From Persephonella sp. (lineage in GTDB: Bacteria > Aquificota > Aquificia > Aquificales > Hydrogenothermaceae): 32,889 nucleotides of DNA. The notes below the pieces were generated by a model. The model was given only the letters and a program-made list of their open reading frames with translations, did no database searches and had not been told where the DNA came from. The DNA lies in contig NZ_WFPS01000004.1 of assembly GCF_015487465.1 (NCBI RefSeq), positions 1-32,889 of the forward strand, given 5' to 3'. Position numbers and translations under genes: made by a program. Position 1 is the stretch's first letter, and every line of letters starts with the position of its first letter. Shown here in pieces: positions 8,191-16,180 of this stretch.

Positions 8191-8204
8191 TTGATTTTAA
8201 TCAA
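8191..8204. promoter_or_regulatory. FNR/CRP-type binding site
   Basis: The sequence TTGAT-TTTA-ATCAA is an exact match to the FNR consensus TTGAT-N4-ATCAA. Its centre (8197.5) is 41.5 bases upstream of a transcription start at 8156, the class II activator position, if TATTCT at 8163-8168 is the -10. It sits in the fmt-rlmB gap, upstream of rlmB and, further on, the bc1 operon. The match is seen; the regulator is inferred. Confidence 0.5.
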
Positions 8205-8211
8205 AGGGAAA

Positions 8212-9147
8212 TCAGTATAGCTTTTCTCCAGTTTTTATGTGATATCCCCTTACTGCATCATCTCCAGATATAGGTTTTGAATTGGGAAACTGGAGTTTCT
8301 TTATCAGAATTTTTCCCTTTCCTGTCTGAACTACAAATCCCTTCCCTTTTATTATCTGCACAACCTCCCCGGGGTTTCCTGTGGCATTTTCATCTAAAAC
8401 TTCAGCTTCAAGTATTTTGATCTGTTTATCCCTGAAATTCGTGAAGGCTTTCGGCCACACCTTTAGAGCTCTTATCTGGTTAAATATCTCCCTTGCTGAT
8501 CTGTTCCAGTCTATCCTGCCTTCTTCTTTTTTTATAGGCTTGGCATAGGTTGCTTTTGAGTCCTCCTGAGGTGCTTTTGTTATTTCTCCTTTTTCTATCT
8601 TATTGAGAACATCTATCAAAAGGTCTGCTCCGGCTTTTGCAAGTTTATTGTGGACAGTTGTTATGTCATCTTCTTCTAAGATGGGTATCTCAACACAGCT
8701 GTATATGTCGCCTGCATCCAACTGCTCTGTTATCTCCATTATGCATACACCTGTTTTTTTCTTTCCGTCCATTATTGCCCTGTGTATAGGGGCTGCTCCT
8801 CTGTATTCAGGCAGGAGTGAGGCATGGACATTTACTGTTTTATATTTTGGAAGTTCAATAATCTCTTTTGGCAGTATCTTCCCATAAGCTACGACAACAA
8901 ATATATCAGGCTCAAGTCTTTTTAACTCTTCATAAAGCTCTTTATTACTTTTAACCTTTTCAGGCTGTAACACTGGAATACCGTGTTCTTGGGCAACAAC
9001 TTTTACAGGTGGAGGGGTTAACTTCTTTCCTCTGCCTTTAGGTTTATCCGGCTGGGTAATAACAGCCACTACTTGATGTTTTGAGTTCAGCAATGCCTTC
9101 AAACTTTCTACAGCAAATTCCGGTGTGCCCCAAAAAACTACTCTCAA
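8212..9147 (-). CDS. fmt: Methionyl-tRNA formyltransferase
   Basis: A 311-residue enzyme that formylates initiator Met-tRNA with 10-formyl-tetrahydrofolate. The catalytic residues Asn106, His108 and Asp144 are in place within the region [19 protein letters not shown] (106-124), and the N-terminus shows [10 protein letters not shown]. The C-terminal tRNA-binding OB-like domain is complete. The length is normal. The start is a TTG at 9147 preceded by AAAAGGAGG. It is followed by rlmB on the same strand after 71 bases that contain two regulatory dyads. Confidence 0.97.
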   Translation of the reverse strand: MRVVFWGTPEFAVESLKALLNSKHQVVAVITQPDKPKGRGKKLTPPPVKVVAQEHGIPVLQPEKVKSNKELYEELKRLEPDIFVVVAYGKILPKEIIELPKYKTVNVHASLLPEYRGAAPIHRAIMDGKKKTGVCIMEITEQLDAGDIYSCVEIPILEEDDITTVHNKLAKAGADLLIDVLNKIEKGEITKAPQEDSKATYAKPIKKEEGRIDWNRSAREIFNQIRALKVWPKAFTNFRDKQIKILEAEVLDENATGNPGEVVQIIKGKGFVVQTGKGKILIKKLQFPNSKPISGDDAVRGYHIKTGEKLY

Positions 9148-9225
9148 TCTAACCTCCTTTTATATTTATTGTAATATATCTAAACAGGTAATATGATTAT
9201 AATTGAGGAAGGTTGGAGGTTGTAG

Positions 9226-9858
9226 TTGCTTAAATATCTGATGATATCCCTCGCCGGTTTTTTAGGTTCGTACCACTGTGTTGGTATGTGCGGTTTTATT
9301 CCTCCTTTGATCCAACATAGAAGCTGGCTTTTGGGAAATATACTTTACTCTTCAGGCAGAATATTTACCTACTCTTTTTTAGGTTTTATAGCAGGTTATG
9401 CAGGAATGGTTTTTCACAATATTCAGTTTCAGATGTTCCAAAAGTTTCTTTCTGTATTTCTTGGGATAGCAATGATAATTTTTGGTCTTCAGATTACAGG
9501 AAGAATTAAAGAGCAGGGTGTTCCGGGACTTGATCTGATCTTTACTACTATTGCTGAGATTTTATCTAAGTTCAGAAGAAATCCATTTTTCCTGGGAATG
9601 TTTAACGGATTTCTGCCCTGTCCCCTCGTTTATGCATTTTTGATGCAGTCAATGTTTGAAGGGTCTCCTCTAAAAGGTATGCTTGTGATGTTTGCCTTTG
9701 GTGTGGGGACAGTGCCTGCAATGCTTTTTGCAAGTAAGATATTCCATATCTTTTCTCCTAAATTGAGAAAAAGGCTGGCATCATTTTCAGGAATTATTGT
9801 TGTTCTTTTTGGTATCTGGGCAATTTTGAGGGCTTTTGGTATAGGACACCACCATTAG
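9226..9858 (+). CDS. DsbD_2 / TauE-SafE-like membrane protein
   Basis: A 210-residue membrane protein with about six helices in two related halves. The first carries GSYHCVGMCGF near the N-terminus and the second NGFLPCPLVYAFL, both hallmarks of the DsbD-transmembrane-like family often labelled 'sulfite exporter TauE/SafE'. Members near cytochrome oxidase genes have been linked to copper or haem-copper oxidase maturation; others move reducing power. Cys18 and Cys22 of the first motif and the Cys of LPCP could form a redox or metal pair. The C-terminus ends in three histidines. The TTG start at 9226 follows GGAGGT, and TATAAT at 9198-9203 is a likely -10. The exact substrate is unknown. Confidence 0.75.
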   Translation: MLKYLMISLAGFLGSYHCVGMCGFIPPLIQHRSWLLGNILYSSGRIFTYSFLGFIAGYAGMVFHNIQFQMFQKFLSVFLGIAMIIFGLQITGRIKEQGVPGLDLIFTTIAEILSKFRRNPFFLGMFNGFLPCPLVYAFLMQSMFEGSPLKGMLVMFAFGVGTVPAMLFASKIFHIFSPKLRKRLASFSGIIVVLFGIWAILRAFGIGHHH

Positions 9859-9867
9859 GAGGAAATT

Positions 9868-11274
9868 ATGATACAGAAAGCTGTTGTAAGGTCTTTTGGG
9901 GCTGCAAAAACTGTTACAGGATCATGCCATCTTCTTGAGGTGGGAAATCTGAAAATACTTGTAGATTGCGGTATGTTTCAGGGTCATGATGAGAATAAAA
10001 ATTATGAGGATTTTGGATTTAATCCTGCAGATATTGATTACCTTATCGTAACCCACGCCCATATAGATCATATAGGAAGAATTCCCCTTCTTGTGAAAAG
10101 AGGTTTTCGTGGGAAAATAATATCAACAGATCCCACAAGACATATAGCAAGGATAATGCTTCTTGATGCTGCTAAAGTTATGGAGGAGGAGTACAAAGTA
10201 TTATACAGAAAAGCCCTGAGAAGGGGACACCCTGAGGAGGTCAGACCTCCTCTTTATGATGAAGATGATGTTTATGATGCTATGGAACATTTTAGGATTA
10301 CACTTGATTACCACCAGCCTTTTGAAATAACAGATTATCTGACTGTGACTTTCAAAAATGCAGGACACATATTAGGATCAGCCTACCTTGAGATAAAACT
10401 AAAAATAAACGGCAGGTGGAAAAAGATTATATTTTCCGGAGACCTTGGTATGAAAGAGAGGCTTATAATAAAGCCTCTTGAATTTTCAAACGACGGTCAG
10501 ATTATCTTCACCGAATCAACATACGGAAATAGAAAACACAAATCCCTCAAAGAAACCATCACCGAATTCAAACAAGCGATAGAAGAAAGTTTTAAAAATG
10601 GGGGAAACATAATTATCCCAACATTTGCTCTGGAAAGGGCACAGGAGATACTTTATGTGCTCAGGCATATGTATGACAGGGGAGAACTTCCAAAGTGTAA
10701 GGTTTTCCTTGACAGTCCACTTGCGATCTCTGCTACAAAAATATTTCTCCAGTTTCCTGAATATTTTAATGAAGCAACCAGAAAAATGGTTAAGGAAGGC
10801 AAAAATCCTTTTATATTCCCGTATGTCCATTTCACCACCACTGTTGAGGAATCAAAAATGATTAACTCTATAGACTCAGGGGCAATCATACTGGCAGGAA
10901 GCGGTATGTGCACAGGTGGAAGGATAAAACACCACCTTAAACATAATCTGTGGAGACCTGAATCTTCTGTTATATTTGTAGGATATCAGGCAAGGGGGAC
11001 ACTCGGAAGATTAATTGTTGACGGGGCAAAGACAGTGAAGATATACGGTGAAGAGATAGCAGTAAAATCTAAAATATATACTATAAACGGTTTCTCTTCA
11101 CATGCAGACCAGTCTGTCTTAATGGAATGGATTGATAATTTTGAGAACAGAGAGATCGTTTACATAGTTCACGGTGAGCCTAAAGTGATGGAGGTGTTCA
11201 AAGAAAAGATAAAGTCTAAACTCTCTGTCAAAACTCATATTGTTGAAAAATGGGAAAGTATATTTATTACATAA
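9868..11274 (+). CDS. MBL-fold beta-CASP ribonuclease (CPSF73/YSH1-like)
   Basis: A 468-residue metallo-beta-lactamase-fold protein with an inserted beta-CASP domain and a C-terminal RNA-specificity region. The zinc motif is HAHIDH (63-68), with further ligands in AGHILGS and SGDLGM, then [35 protein letters not shown] and a final VHGE. This full set indicates an active zinc-dependent RNA endo/exonuclease similar to COG1236, though its RNA targets are unknown. The ATG at 9868 follows TAGGAGGAAATT, 9 bases after the membrane protein gene, so they are co-transcribed. Its 3' end carries the promoter of thiG. Confidence 0.88.
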   Translation: MIQKAVVRSFGAAKTVTGSCHLLEVGNLKILVDCGMFQGHDENKNYEDFGFNPADIDYLIVTHAHIDHIGRIPLLVKRGFRGKIISTDPTRHIARIMLLDAAKVMEEEYKVLYRKALRRGHPEEVRPPLYDEDDVYDAMEHFRITLDYHQPFEITDYLTVTFKNAGHILGSAYLEIKLKINGRWKKIIFSGDLGMKERLIIKPLEFSNDGQIIFTESTYGNRKHKSLKETITEFKQAIEESFKNGGNIIIPTFALERAQEILYVLRHMYDRGELPKCKVFLDSPLAISATKIFLQFPEYFNEATRKMVKEGKNPFIFPYVHFTTTVEESKMINSIDSGAIILAGSGMCTGGRIKHHLKHNLWRPESSVIFVGYQARGTLGRLIVDGAKTVKIYGEEIAVKSKIYTINGFSSHADQSVLMEWIDNFENREIVYIVHGEPKVMEVFKEKIKSKLSVKTHIVEKWESIFIT

Positions 11275-11276
11275 GC

Positions 11277-11285
11277 TGGTATAAT
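11277..11285 (+). promoter_or_regulatory. Extended -10 promoter of thiG
   Basis: TGG followed by a perfect TATAAT (11280-11285) forms an extended -10 element immediately after the stop of the nuclease gene. The thiG ATG lies about 28 bases further. No TPP riboswitch could fit in so short a leader, and no good -35 is seen. Confidence 0.5.
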
Positions 11286-11312
11286 ATTAAAAATTTTTTC
11301 AGGAGGTATTTG

Positions 11313-12113
11313 ATGAGCTTAGAACAGGAACTTTTAAAAGATGACAAGCTTGTTATAGGGGATAAAGAGTTTTCATCAAGGCTTATAGTTGGTTCAGGAA
11401 AATATAAAGATTTTGAGGAAACAGCAAAGGCAACAGAAGCTTCCGGTGCCCAGATGATAACAGTTGCAGTTAGAAGGGTTAATATAACAGATCCAGATAA
11501 ACCAAACCTCCTTGATTATATAGACACATCAAAGGTTATGATACTTCCAAACACAGCCGGCTGTTATACAGCAGAGGAGGCTGTTCTTACTGCTAAGCTT
11601 GCAAGGGAAGCCTTAGGACATGGTTTTGTTAAACTTGAAGTAATAGGGGATCAAAAAACGCTTTATCCAGATATGGTTGAAACCCTTAAAGCTGCCGAAA
11701 TCCTTGTGAAAGAAGGTTTTACAGTTCTTCCATACATAACAGACGATCCGGTTATGGCTAAGAAGTTTGAGGATATAGGCTGTGCTGCTGTTATGCCTCT
11801 GGCGGCTCCAATAGGATCAGGTCTTGGACTTCAAAATCCTTACAACATAATCTTTATAAAAGAGGCTGTTTCTGTTCCTGTCATAGTCGATGCTGGTATT
11901 GGAACAGCATCAGATGCATCTGTTGTTATGGAGCTTGGGGTTGACGGTGTTCTTATGAACACAGCTATAGCACAGGCTAAAGATCCTATAAAAATGGCTG
12001 TTGCTATGAAACATGCTGTAATAGCAGGAAGACTTGCGTATCTTGCAGGAAGAATACCGAAAAAGATGTATGCATCAGCCTCATCACCTGTTGAAGGCAT
12101 GATCGGAAGGTAA
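11313..12113 (+). CDS. thiG: Thiazole synthase ThiG
   Basis: A 266-residue TIM-barrel enzyme that joins 1-deoxy-xylulose 5-phosphate, dehydroglycine and ThiS thiocarboxylate to form the thiazole part of thiamine. Visible marks are [10 protein letters not shown] near the start, [27 protein letters not shown] with the DXP-binding lysine, [13 protein letters not shown] and VDAGIG. The start is the ATG at 11313 after CAGGAGGTATTTG; an upstream in-frame ATG at 11250 would add 21 residues that overlap the previous gene and has no ribosome site. No thiS or thiH lies next to it. kdsB follows almost directly. Confidence 0.95.
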   Translation: MSLEQELLKDDKLVIGDKEFSSRLIVGSGKYKDFEETAKATEASGAQMITVAVRRVNITDPDKPNLLDYIDTSKVMILPNTAGCYTAEEAVLTAKLAREALGHGFVKLEVIGDQKTLYPDMVETLKAAEILVKEGFTVLPYITDDPVMAKKFEDIGCAAVMPLAAPIGSGLGLQNPYNIIFIKEAVSVPVIVDAGIGTASDASVVMELGVDGVLMNTAIAQAKDPIKMAVAMKHAVIAGRLAYLAGRIPKKMYASASSPVEGMIGR

Positions 12114-12114
12114 G

Positions 12115-12849
12115 TTGGCAGTTATTATAATCCCTGCAAGAAAAGGATCAACAAGGCTTAGGAACAAACTTTTGCTTGAAGTTAAGGGCAAACCTGTTAT
12201 ACAGTGGACAGCAGAGAACTGCCTAAAAGTTAAAAATGCTGAAAAGGTTATAGTTGCAACAGACTCAGAAGATATAGCAAAGATTTTTGCCGGTTCTCCG
12301 ATTGAGGCTGTTTTAACACCTTCAGACTTGAAAAGTGGAAGCGACAGGGTTGCTTATGTGGCAAAGGATATTGATCAAGAAAAAATAATAAATGTTCAGG
12401 GAGATGAGCCTCTTCTTCTTCCTGAGGATATACAGAAGGTTATTGATGGGCTTGATGATGCCCAGATCACAACACTGTCCTTCCCAATAAACAATGAGGA
12501 AGAATACATAAATCCCAATGTTGTAAAAGTTGTTACAGACAGGGAAGGTTATGCCCTGTATTTTTCAAGAAGTCCAATCCCTTTTTACAGGGATATTGAT
12601 TTTTCCCAGATGCTTAGAGAGTTCAAAAATCCAGTGATGAAGCATATAGGTGTTTATGGATACAGAAAAGATGCACTTATGGATTTTGCATACAGACTTA
12701 AGCCTTCAGTTTATGAGCAGATTGAAAGGCTTGAACAGTTAAGACTGCTTGAGAATGGATACAGGATAAAGGTTTTCACTGCACAGAAGGATACATTAGG
12801 GATAGACACAGAGGAAGATTTTGAAAAGTTTTGCCGTATTATAGGCTAA
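12115..12849 (+). CDS. kdsB: CMP-Kdo synthetase (3-deoxy-manno-octulosonate cytidylyltransferase)
   Basis: A 244-residue nucleotidyltransferase that activates Kdo with CTP for lipopolysaccharide inner core. The nucleotide-binding start reads IIPARKGSTRLRNKLL, followed by VATDSEDI, SGSDRVA, NVQGDEPLL and YFSRSPIPFYRD, all standard for KdsB. Its presence implies an LPS-type outer membrane. The TTG start at 12115 lies one base after the thiG stop, with GGAAGG in the end of thiG as ribosome site. Its stop overlaps the stop of the convergent citrate synthase gene. Confidence 0.96.
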   Translation: MAVIIIPARKGSTRLRNKLLLEVKGKPVIQWTAENCLKVKNAEKVIVATDSEDIAKIFAGSPIEAVLTPSDLKSGSDRVAYVAKDIDQEKIINVQGDEPLLLPEDIQKVIDGLDDAQITTLSFPINNEEEYINPNVVKVVTDREGYALYFSRSPIPFYRDIDFSQMLREFKNPVMKHIGVYGYRKDALMDFAYRLKPSVYEQIERLEQLRLLENGYRIKVFTAQKDTLGIDTEEDFEKFCRIIG

Positions 12850-13970
12850 CCTCTTTTTTCAGGGGGTATATACCTTATGTTGTGTCCCCCGTCATAAATT
12901 TGTGTTGGTCTGAAAAGTTTATTTTCTTTAAGGTATTCTTTACAATGGGCTATCCAACCTGATATTCTTGCCATTGCGAAAACAGGTGTATAAAATGATG
13001 GAGGAATTCCCAATATGTTGTAAAGGACACCTGAATAGAAATCTATGTTAGGGTATATCTTTTTATCTTTCAATCTTTCAAGACCAGCTTTCTCAAACTC
13101 AACAGCCGTTTTATACAGTCTGTTTTCTTCGTCGGATACCTCCTGAAGCATTCTTTTAATTATCAATGCCCTTGGATCGTGAGTTTTGTATACTCTATGC
13201 CCAAATCCCATTATCCTTTCTTTATTTTTAAGTTTTTGATCAATGATCTGTGGAATGTCCTCTATTTTGTCTATCTGGGAGAGCATGTAATAAACCCTTT
13301 CATTTGCTCCACCGTGCAGTCTTCCTGATAAAGAACCTACAGCAGATGAAACACAGGAGTAAAAATCTGCAAGTGTTGATACAACGACTATAGCTGTAAA
13401 TGTTGAAGCATTTATTGTATGTTCTGCATGAAGTATAAGACATTTATCAAATATTTCCCCTTCTTTTCTCTCAGGTTTTTCACCTCTCATCATATAAAGG
13501 AAGTTTTCACCGTAAGACAGCCTGAAATCAGGCTCAACTATCTCTTTGTTTTCTGATATTCTTTTCCATGCTGCTATAACAGTGGGAACCTGACCTAAAA
13601 GTCTTGTTAATGATGAGTAGTGGTGTTTCTCATCGAGAACATCTTTGTTTGTATCAAAAGCTGATAAAATAGGGATTATTGATTGGAGAACTTTCATAGG
13701 GTGTGTATCCTTTGGGATATCTTTCAAAAATTTTATTATTGAGCTGTCTATCTGGAGATTGTTTTTTACGTCGCACACAAACTCGTCATACTCTCTTTGG
13801 GAAGGTAGTTTTCCAAATACGAGAAGGTAAGAGACCTCAAGAAAGTTTGATTTTTCAACAAGCTCCTCAATAGGAATTCCTCTGTATTCAAGGATACCCT
13901 TCTGTCCATCTATATAACTGATTGATGATCTAACTACAGGTATGCCTGCAAGCCCTGAATAAACCTCCAT
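12846..13970 (-). CDS. gltA: Citrate synthase
   Basis: A 374-residue citrate synthase-fold protein. The catalytic triad is His219 (SGRLHGG), His258 (GFGHRVYK) and Asp310 (PNIDFYSG). Other conserved parts are HAEHTINASTF (181-191) and DPRA with Arg267. The length is that of short bacterial/archaeal citrate synthases, longer than citryl-CoA lyase. In an organism thought to run the reductive TCA cycle it could work oxidatively, for biosynthesis, or in the reverse direction as shown for some thermophiles. The ATG at 13970 follows GGAGGG. It lies 54 bases after a coupled transporter operon and may share its transcript. Its TAG overlaps the kdsB TAA tail to tail. Confidence 0.93.
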   Translation of the reverse strand: MEVYSGLAGIPVVRSSISYIDGQKGILEYRGIPIEELVEKSNFLEVSYLLVFGKLPSQREYDEFVCDVKNNLQIDSSIIKFLKDIPKDTHPMKVLQSIIPILSAFDTNKDVLDEKHHYSSLTRLLGQVPTVIAAWKRISENKEIVEPDFRLSYGENFLYMMRGEKPERKEGEIFDKCLILHAEHTINASTFTAIVVVSTLADFYSCVSSAVGSLSGRLHGGANERVYYMLSQIDKIEDIPQIIDQKLKNKERIMGFGHRVYKTHDPRALIIKRMLQEVSDEENRLYKTAVEFEKAGLERLKDKKIYPNIDFYSGVLYNILGIPPSFYTPVFAMARISGWIAHCKEYLKENKLFRPTQIYDGGHNIRYIPPEKRG

Positions 13971-14024
13971 AATTCCCTCCAGACCTTTTGAGATTAAATC
14001 TAATTTTTAAAAATCCACAGGCAA

Positions 14025-14375
14025 CTACTTTCTTCTCATTAAAAATATTTCCCCTATGCTGCCAGCGATTACATAAATCCATACCACACTTCCCATATAA
14101 AGCCTGTCCTGAAATGTAAGCACAATAAGAATAATCAAAAGCAAAAATGAGTATATAAGAAATGGAACAGCCTCTGAGGGCTTATTAAACAGCGTTTCAA
14201 AGCTGTAGTTTCCATTTTTCATCTCTTTAAGCAAAAACGCTGTAGCTCCTGCACCTATACCCAGTGAAATATAAAATAGATACTCATTCTGAAGATCAGG
14301 ATAAATGCTCATAATCAGAGCGACCCATAATGGAAGATCCTGAAGAAGTTCGCCGATAAAAACTCTTGTATTCAT
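14025..14375 (-). CDS. Small membrane protein of unknown function
   Basis: A 116-residue hydrophobic protein with about four predicted membrane helices (roughly 13-25, 32-48, 69-86 and 93-109) and a basic C-terminus ending MRRK. I do not recognise the family. Its ATG overlaps the stop of the MHS transporter as TAATG, so its translation is coupled to it, which suggests a role with the transporter, for example as an accessory subunit. That role is inference only. Confidence 0.6.
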   Translation of the reverse strand: MNTRVFIGELLQDLPLWVALIMSIYPDLQNEYLFYISLGIGAGATAFLLKEMKNGNYSFETLFNKPSEAVPFLIYSFLLLIILIVLTFQDRLYMGSVVWIYVIAGSIGEIFLMRRK

Positions 14376-15637
14376 TATCTTAACGGCTCTTTTGCAGTTT
14401 CTTTTAGCGTAATACCAGCTATAAATGCAATAGAGGCAGCAAATATAAGATAAAATGCCGGTGAGTTGATATCACCTGTTATTTTTATAAGGTAGGTTGA
14501 TATTAATGGAGCTGTTCCCCCAAATATTGCAAAGGGGAGGTTATAGCCTATTGAATAACCGGTGTTTCTTATCTGTGTTGGGAATATCTCAACAAGGGTT
14601 GTGGGCAGTATAGACATAAACCCAGCAACAACAACTGCAAAGACTATCTGTCCTATCAGTGCGTTTTCAACCGATCCTGATGAAACAAATTTAAAAAGTG
14701 GATAGGAGGCAATAACTGTGAAGCCGGTTGAGAAAAGTATTATAGGCTTTCTCCCTATCTTGTCTGACAGCCAACCAAAAAATGGTATAAGCACTGCAAG
14801 AACAACCATGCTGATTGTGTTGATGGTAAGGGCTGTAGATTTTGGAAATTTAACAAAAACAGTTAGATGATTTGCTATGTAAACAAAGATTGTGTAAAAG
14901 CCAACAGCCTGAAATGTGCTTAAAGAAAAAGTTTTTACAAACTCTTTACGGGCTTTTTTAAAAACATCAACAAGAGGCTGTTTATCTATCATCTCTTCAT
15001 ACTCAAGCTCAAGGAATTTGGGAGTTTCATCTATATTTTTTCTAACATAATAGCCCACCAGTCCAAGGAGTATTCCTGTGAAAAAAAGCACCCTCCAGCC
15101 CCATGAATAAAGATCATCTTCTGGAAGAATTTTTGTTATCACAGCACCTGATGCTGAGCCAAGAAGTATCCCAACCACAGCCCCAAGTATCCCCACACTG
15201 CCGAAAAGACCCCTTCTGTCCTGAGGTGCATGTTCCACAATAAAAGATACAGACGTGGTATATTCCCCTCCTACAGAAAGCCCCTGAAAAAGCTTAAGTA
15301 GAATTAAAAGTATAGGTGCCAAAATTCCGATCTGGGCATATGTCGGTAGAAGTCCAATAGCAGTAGTGGAGAAAGCCATAAGTAGTATAGATATCGTTAA
15401 TGCTTTTTTTCTGCCATATTTGTCGCCTATCTGTCCAAAAAGAACAGCTCCAACCGGTCTCATAACAAATCCAACAGCAAAAGCTCCAAAAGATTTCAGA
15501 AGGGAAACTGTAGGATCTTCTGAAGGAAAGAAAAGCTCTCCGATAATAACAGCAAGAAAACCATAAACAACAAAATCATACCATTCCAATACATTACCTA
15601 CCATTCCGGCAAATAATGTCTTAGAATGTTTTTTCAT
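14375..15637 (-). CDS. MFS transporter, metabolite:H+ symporter (MHS) family
   Basis: A 420-residue 12-helix secondary transporter. MHS features are GNVLEWYDFVVYGF (14-27), GDKYGRKKAL in the loop after helix 2, QGLSVGGEYT in helix 4 and a second GWLSDKIGRKP. Relatives move alpha-ketoglutarate, citrate, shikimate or proline/betaine with protons. The nearby citrate synthase makes a di- or tricarboxylate plausible, but the substrate cannot be read from the sequence. It abuts the 65-residue gene upstream (stop and ATG adjacent) and overlaps the small membrane protein gene downstream. Confidence 0.88.
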   Translation of the reverse strand: MKKHSKTLFAGMVGNVLEWYDFVVYGFLAVIIGELFFPSEDPTVSLLKSFGAFAVGFVMRPVGAVLFGQIGDKYGRKKALTISILLMAFSTTAIGLLPTYAQIGILAPILLILLKLFQGLSVGGEYTTSVSFIVEHAPQDRRGLFGSVGILGAVVGILLGSASGAVITKILPEDDLYSWGWRVLFFTGILLGLVGYYVRKNIDETPKFLELEYEEMIDKQPLVDVFKKARKEFVKTFSLSTFQAVGFYTIFVYIANHLTVFVKFPKSTALTINTISMVVLAVLIPFFGWLSDKIGRKPIILFSTGFTVIASYPLFKFVSSGSVENALIGQIVFAVVVAGFMSILPTTLVEIFPTQIRNTGYSIGYNLPFAIFGGTAPLISTYLIKITGDINSPAFYLIFAASIAFIAGITLKETAKEPLR

Positions 15638-15835
15638 TTATGCATCCACCCTGAAGTCTTCTTCATCAAGTAGCAGGTTTTCAAGTATCAGATCAGGAAC
15701 AAGTTCCTTGTCATCAAAATTTTCTAAAACCTCAAGGTATATCTGGGCTGTTTGTCTGTTTGGGTATTTTTCTTTTAGATATTTTTTGAGCATCTTGATT
15801 GTGACAGTTTTGTTGTTTTTTGCCAGTTCAGACAT
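15638..15835 (-). CDS. Small charged protein of unknown function
   Basis: A 65-residue soluble protein with a basic first half (several Lys, and KYLKEKYPNRQTA) and an acidic leucine-rich second half ending DEEDFRVDA. It is likely helical; no metal or catalytic motif is seen. The ATG shares a base with the stop of the preceding gene (TAATG) and its stop is directly followed by the transporter ATG. Such tight placement supports that it is a real gene and suggests a link to the transporter, possibly as a regulator. I do not recognise the family. Confidence 0.6.
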   Translation of the reverse strand: MSELAKNNKTVTIKMLKKYLKEKYPNRQTAQIYLEVLENFDDKELVPDLILENLLLDEEDFRVDA

Positions 15836-16119
15836 TACCCGATTTTACCTTTAAGATTTTTTATCATTCTGTCGCTTGCGATTTTGTATCTTATGTCTCT
15901 TTTTGCAAGTTTTTCCATCTCAGATTTTATGTATTTTTCAGCCTCATCTGTTGCCGTTTTGTAGCCAAGGACATACGCTGTAAGAGCCAGAATTGCAAAA
16001 CCTGTAAACTCAACAACCTTTGATGCTATAACGTTGGGTATAAAAAGACCTCCAACAGCAAGCAGAATTCCAACAGCAAGAAATATCTTCCAATACTTTA
16101 GAAGAAAGTTTGCTAACAT
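15835..16119 (-). CDS. Small membrane protein with cytoplasmic tail, unknown function
   Basis: A 94-residue protein with two hydrophobic segments (about 10-27 and 34-54) and a charged helical tail rich in Lys and Glu (about 55-94). The ATG at 16119 is preferred because AGAGGT precedes it by about five bases; a TTG 15 bases earlier has no ribosome site. It is the first gene of the unit leading to the MHS transporter, behind its own promoter. Not recognised; the two-helix plus tail design resembles small accessory or scaffold membrane proteins, but no function is claimed. Confidence 0.6.
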   Translation of the reverse strand: MLANFLLKYWKIFLAVGILLAVGGLFIPNVIASKVVEFTGFAILALTAYVLGYKTATDEAEKYIKSEMEKLAKRDIRYKIASDRMIKNLKGKIG

Positions 16120-16148
16120 TACAACCTCTGACAAATTTTTTCAAGAGA

Positions 16149-16177
16149 TATATATAATATCAGATAATTCTGTTCAA
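16149..16177 (-). promoter_or_regulatory. Sigma70-type promoter of the small-protein/MHS transporter unit
   Basis: Read on the minus strand: TTGAAC (16172-16177), a 17-base spacer, then TATATA (16149-16154). The start would fall near 16142, about 23 bases before the ATG at 16119. This places a separate promoter between trkH and the transporter unit. Confidence 0.55.
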
Positions 16178-16180
16178 TAT

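Noticed and set aside
11250-11312. Longer thiG start at 11250
   Set aside because: The extra 21 residues overlap the nuclease gene, have no ribosome site and are not ThiG-like. The ATG at 11313 has CAGGAGG.
12846-13970. Citryl-CoA lyase instead of citrate synthase
   Set aside because: Citryl-CoA lyase of Aquificaceae is much shorter and covers only part of the fold. This protein has the full-length fold with the His219/His258/Asp310 triad.
16120-16134. TTG at 16134 as start of the 94-residue membrane protein
   Set aside because: No ribosome site precedes it; the in-frame ATG at 16119 has AGAGGT at the right distance.
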